DNA of 12,495 nt from NCBI GenBank assembly GCA_011800805.1, contig MPNW01000377.1:64903-77397 (forward strand). Reading direction: 5' to 3'. The stretch's first letter is position 1; each line of letters opens with the position of its first letter. A program made the translations under genes and the position numbers. The stretch is from Hirudo medicinalis (Eukaryota > Annelida > Clitellata > Hirudinida > Hirudinidae). Below the pieces are notes generated by a model. It was not told where the DNA came from and did no database searches. It saw only the letters and a program-made list of their open reading frames with translations. Below are positions 9,391 to 12,495 of the stretch, piece by piece.

Positions 9391-9476
9391 GCTCGATTGG
9401 GGGAGGAACTGTTGATCAACGAAATACGATTTTAAAACATAATTTATCTCAACAAGTGTGTCAAAGTGTCATTTGA
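9391..9476 (+). CDS. Possible alternative 3' terminal exon of the Ig gene
   Basis: A strong pyrimidine tract and CAG (CTTCTTCTTTTCTGCCTCAG, 9371-9390) precede 28 open codons ending in TGA at 9474-9476. The acceptor is phase 1, which fits the phase-1 donor of Ig-gene exon 6 (7941). The joined tail would begin Gly-Ser-Ile-Gly-Gly-Gly. It has no membrane segment. It could equally be an exon of nothing, since good-looking acceptors occur in AT/CT-rich DNA. Confidence 0.2.
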
Positions 9477-9716
9477 TGGATGCATTTCATTGCATTTCAT
9501 TACAAAAGGATAAAATGTTACTAAGTTTCTCCTAATTTTGTCGAATGTGTGGGCGATTCCAAAAATGTCCAAAATATTTAATTGGTCAATAATATAATAG
9601 CATAACGTGATCATATTATAGTGTAATTAAAATATCACAATAATATCACTCAAATAAATTCTCGAGAGAATAAAATTAATTGGTTTAATTAATTTTTAAT
9701 TGATGAGAACATAAAT

Positions 9717-12495
<2,779 letters not shown>

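Larger units (their letters stand above)
8372..9716. other. Space between the convergent Ig gene and SERCA gene
   Basis: This stretch should hold the 3' UTR of the Ig gene on the left and that of SERCA on the right. It contains copy B of the dispersed repeat (8429-8490), an AATAAA (8652-8657), a short open frame on + (8877-9125, 82 codons, no recognised domain and no convincing acceptor in phase), an (ATT)n tract (9276-9297) and a possible terminal exon (9391-9476). On the minus strand, ATTAAA variants (for example at 9582-9577) could end the SERCA transcript. No other gene is evident. Confidence 0.6.

Overview
The window is nuclear DNA of an invertebrate animal. The evidence is spliced genes with GT-AG introns, AT-rich introns full of simple repeats, and protein families found in animals (a two-pore K+ channel, an Ig-domain protein, SERCA). 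The SERCA sequence has a protostome look ([15 protein letters not shown]). Together with the very AT-rich, microsatellite-laden introns, this makes an annelid or mollusc (perhaps a leech) my best guess. That placement is inference, not proof.

Layout. (1) 1-2085: non-coding DNA, probably intron or upstream sequence of the channel gene, with a (GAT)n block, a dispersed repeat copy, a 21-bp tandem repeat and (AATA)n/(AAT)n tracts. (2) 2086-4388, + strand: the last coding exon of a two-pore-domain potassium (K2P) channel. It opens inside the first selectivity filter and carries M2, an unusually long M2-M3 cytoplasmic loop of about 630 residues, M3, pore 2 and M4 in one 2.3-kb exon. (3) 5333-8371, + strand: a complete seven-exon gene, reconstructed here, for a 432-residue protein with a signal peptide and three Ig-like domains. 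(4) 8372-9716: the space between convergent genes, with a second copy of the dispersed repeat and one possible alternative terminal exon. (5) 12322 down to 9717, - strand: the last seven coding exons of a sarco/endoplasmic reticulum Ca2+-ATPase (SERCA), 411 residues to the stop codon. The 5' part of the gene lies beyond the right edge. One of its introns holds a tRNA-Glu-like sequence with a degraded anticodon stem.

The three genes show no operon-like or pathway linkage. The channel and the Ig gene run the same way, and the Ig gene and SERCA converge. All three act at membranes of excitable or contacting cells, but nothing here suggests joint regulation. I see no CRISPR array, no prokaryotic system and no intact mobile element. 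The observations most worth following up are calcineurin-docking-like motifs in the channel loop (a possible parallel to vertebrate TRESK), a lost disulfide cysteine in the third Ig domain, the tRNA-like element in the SERCA intron, and two related copies of an unidentified dispersed repeat.
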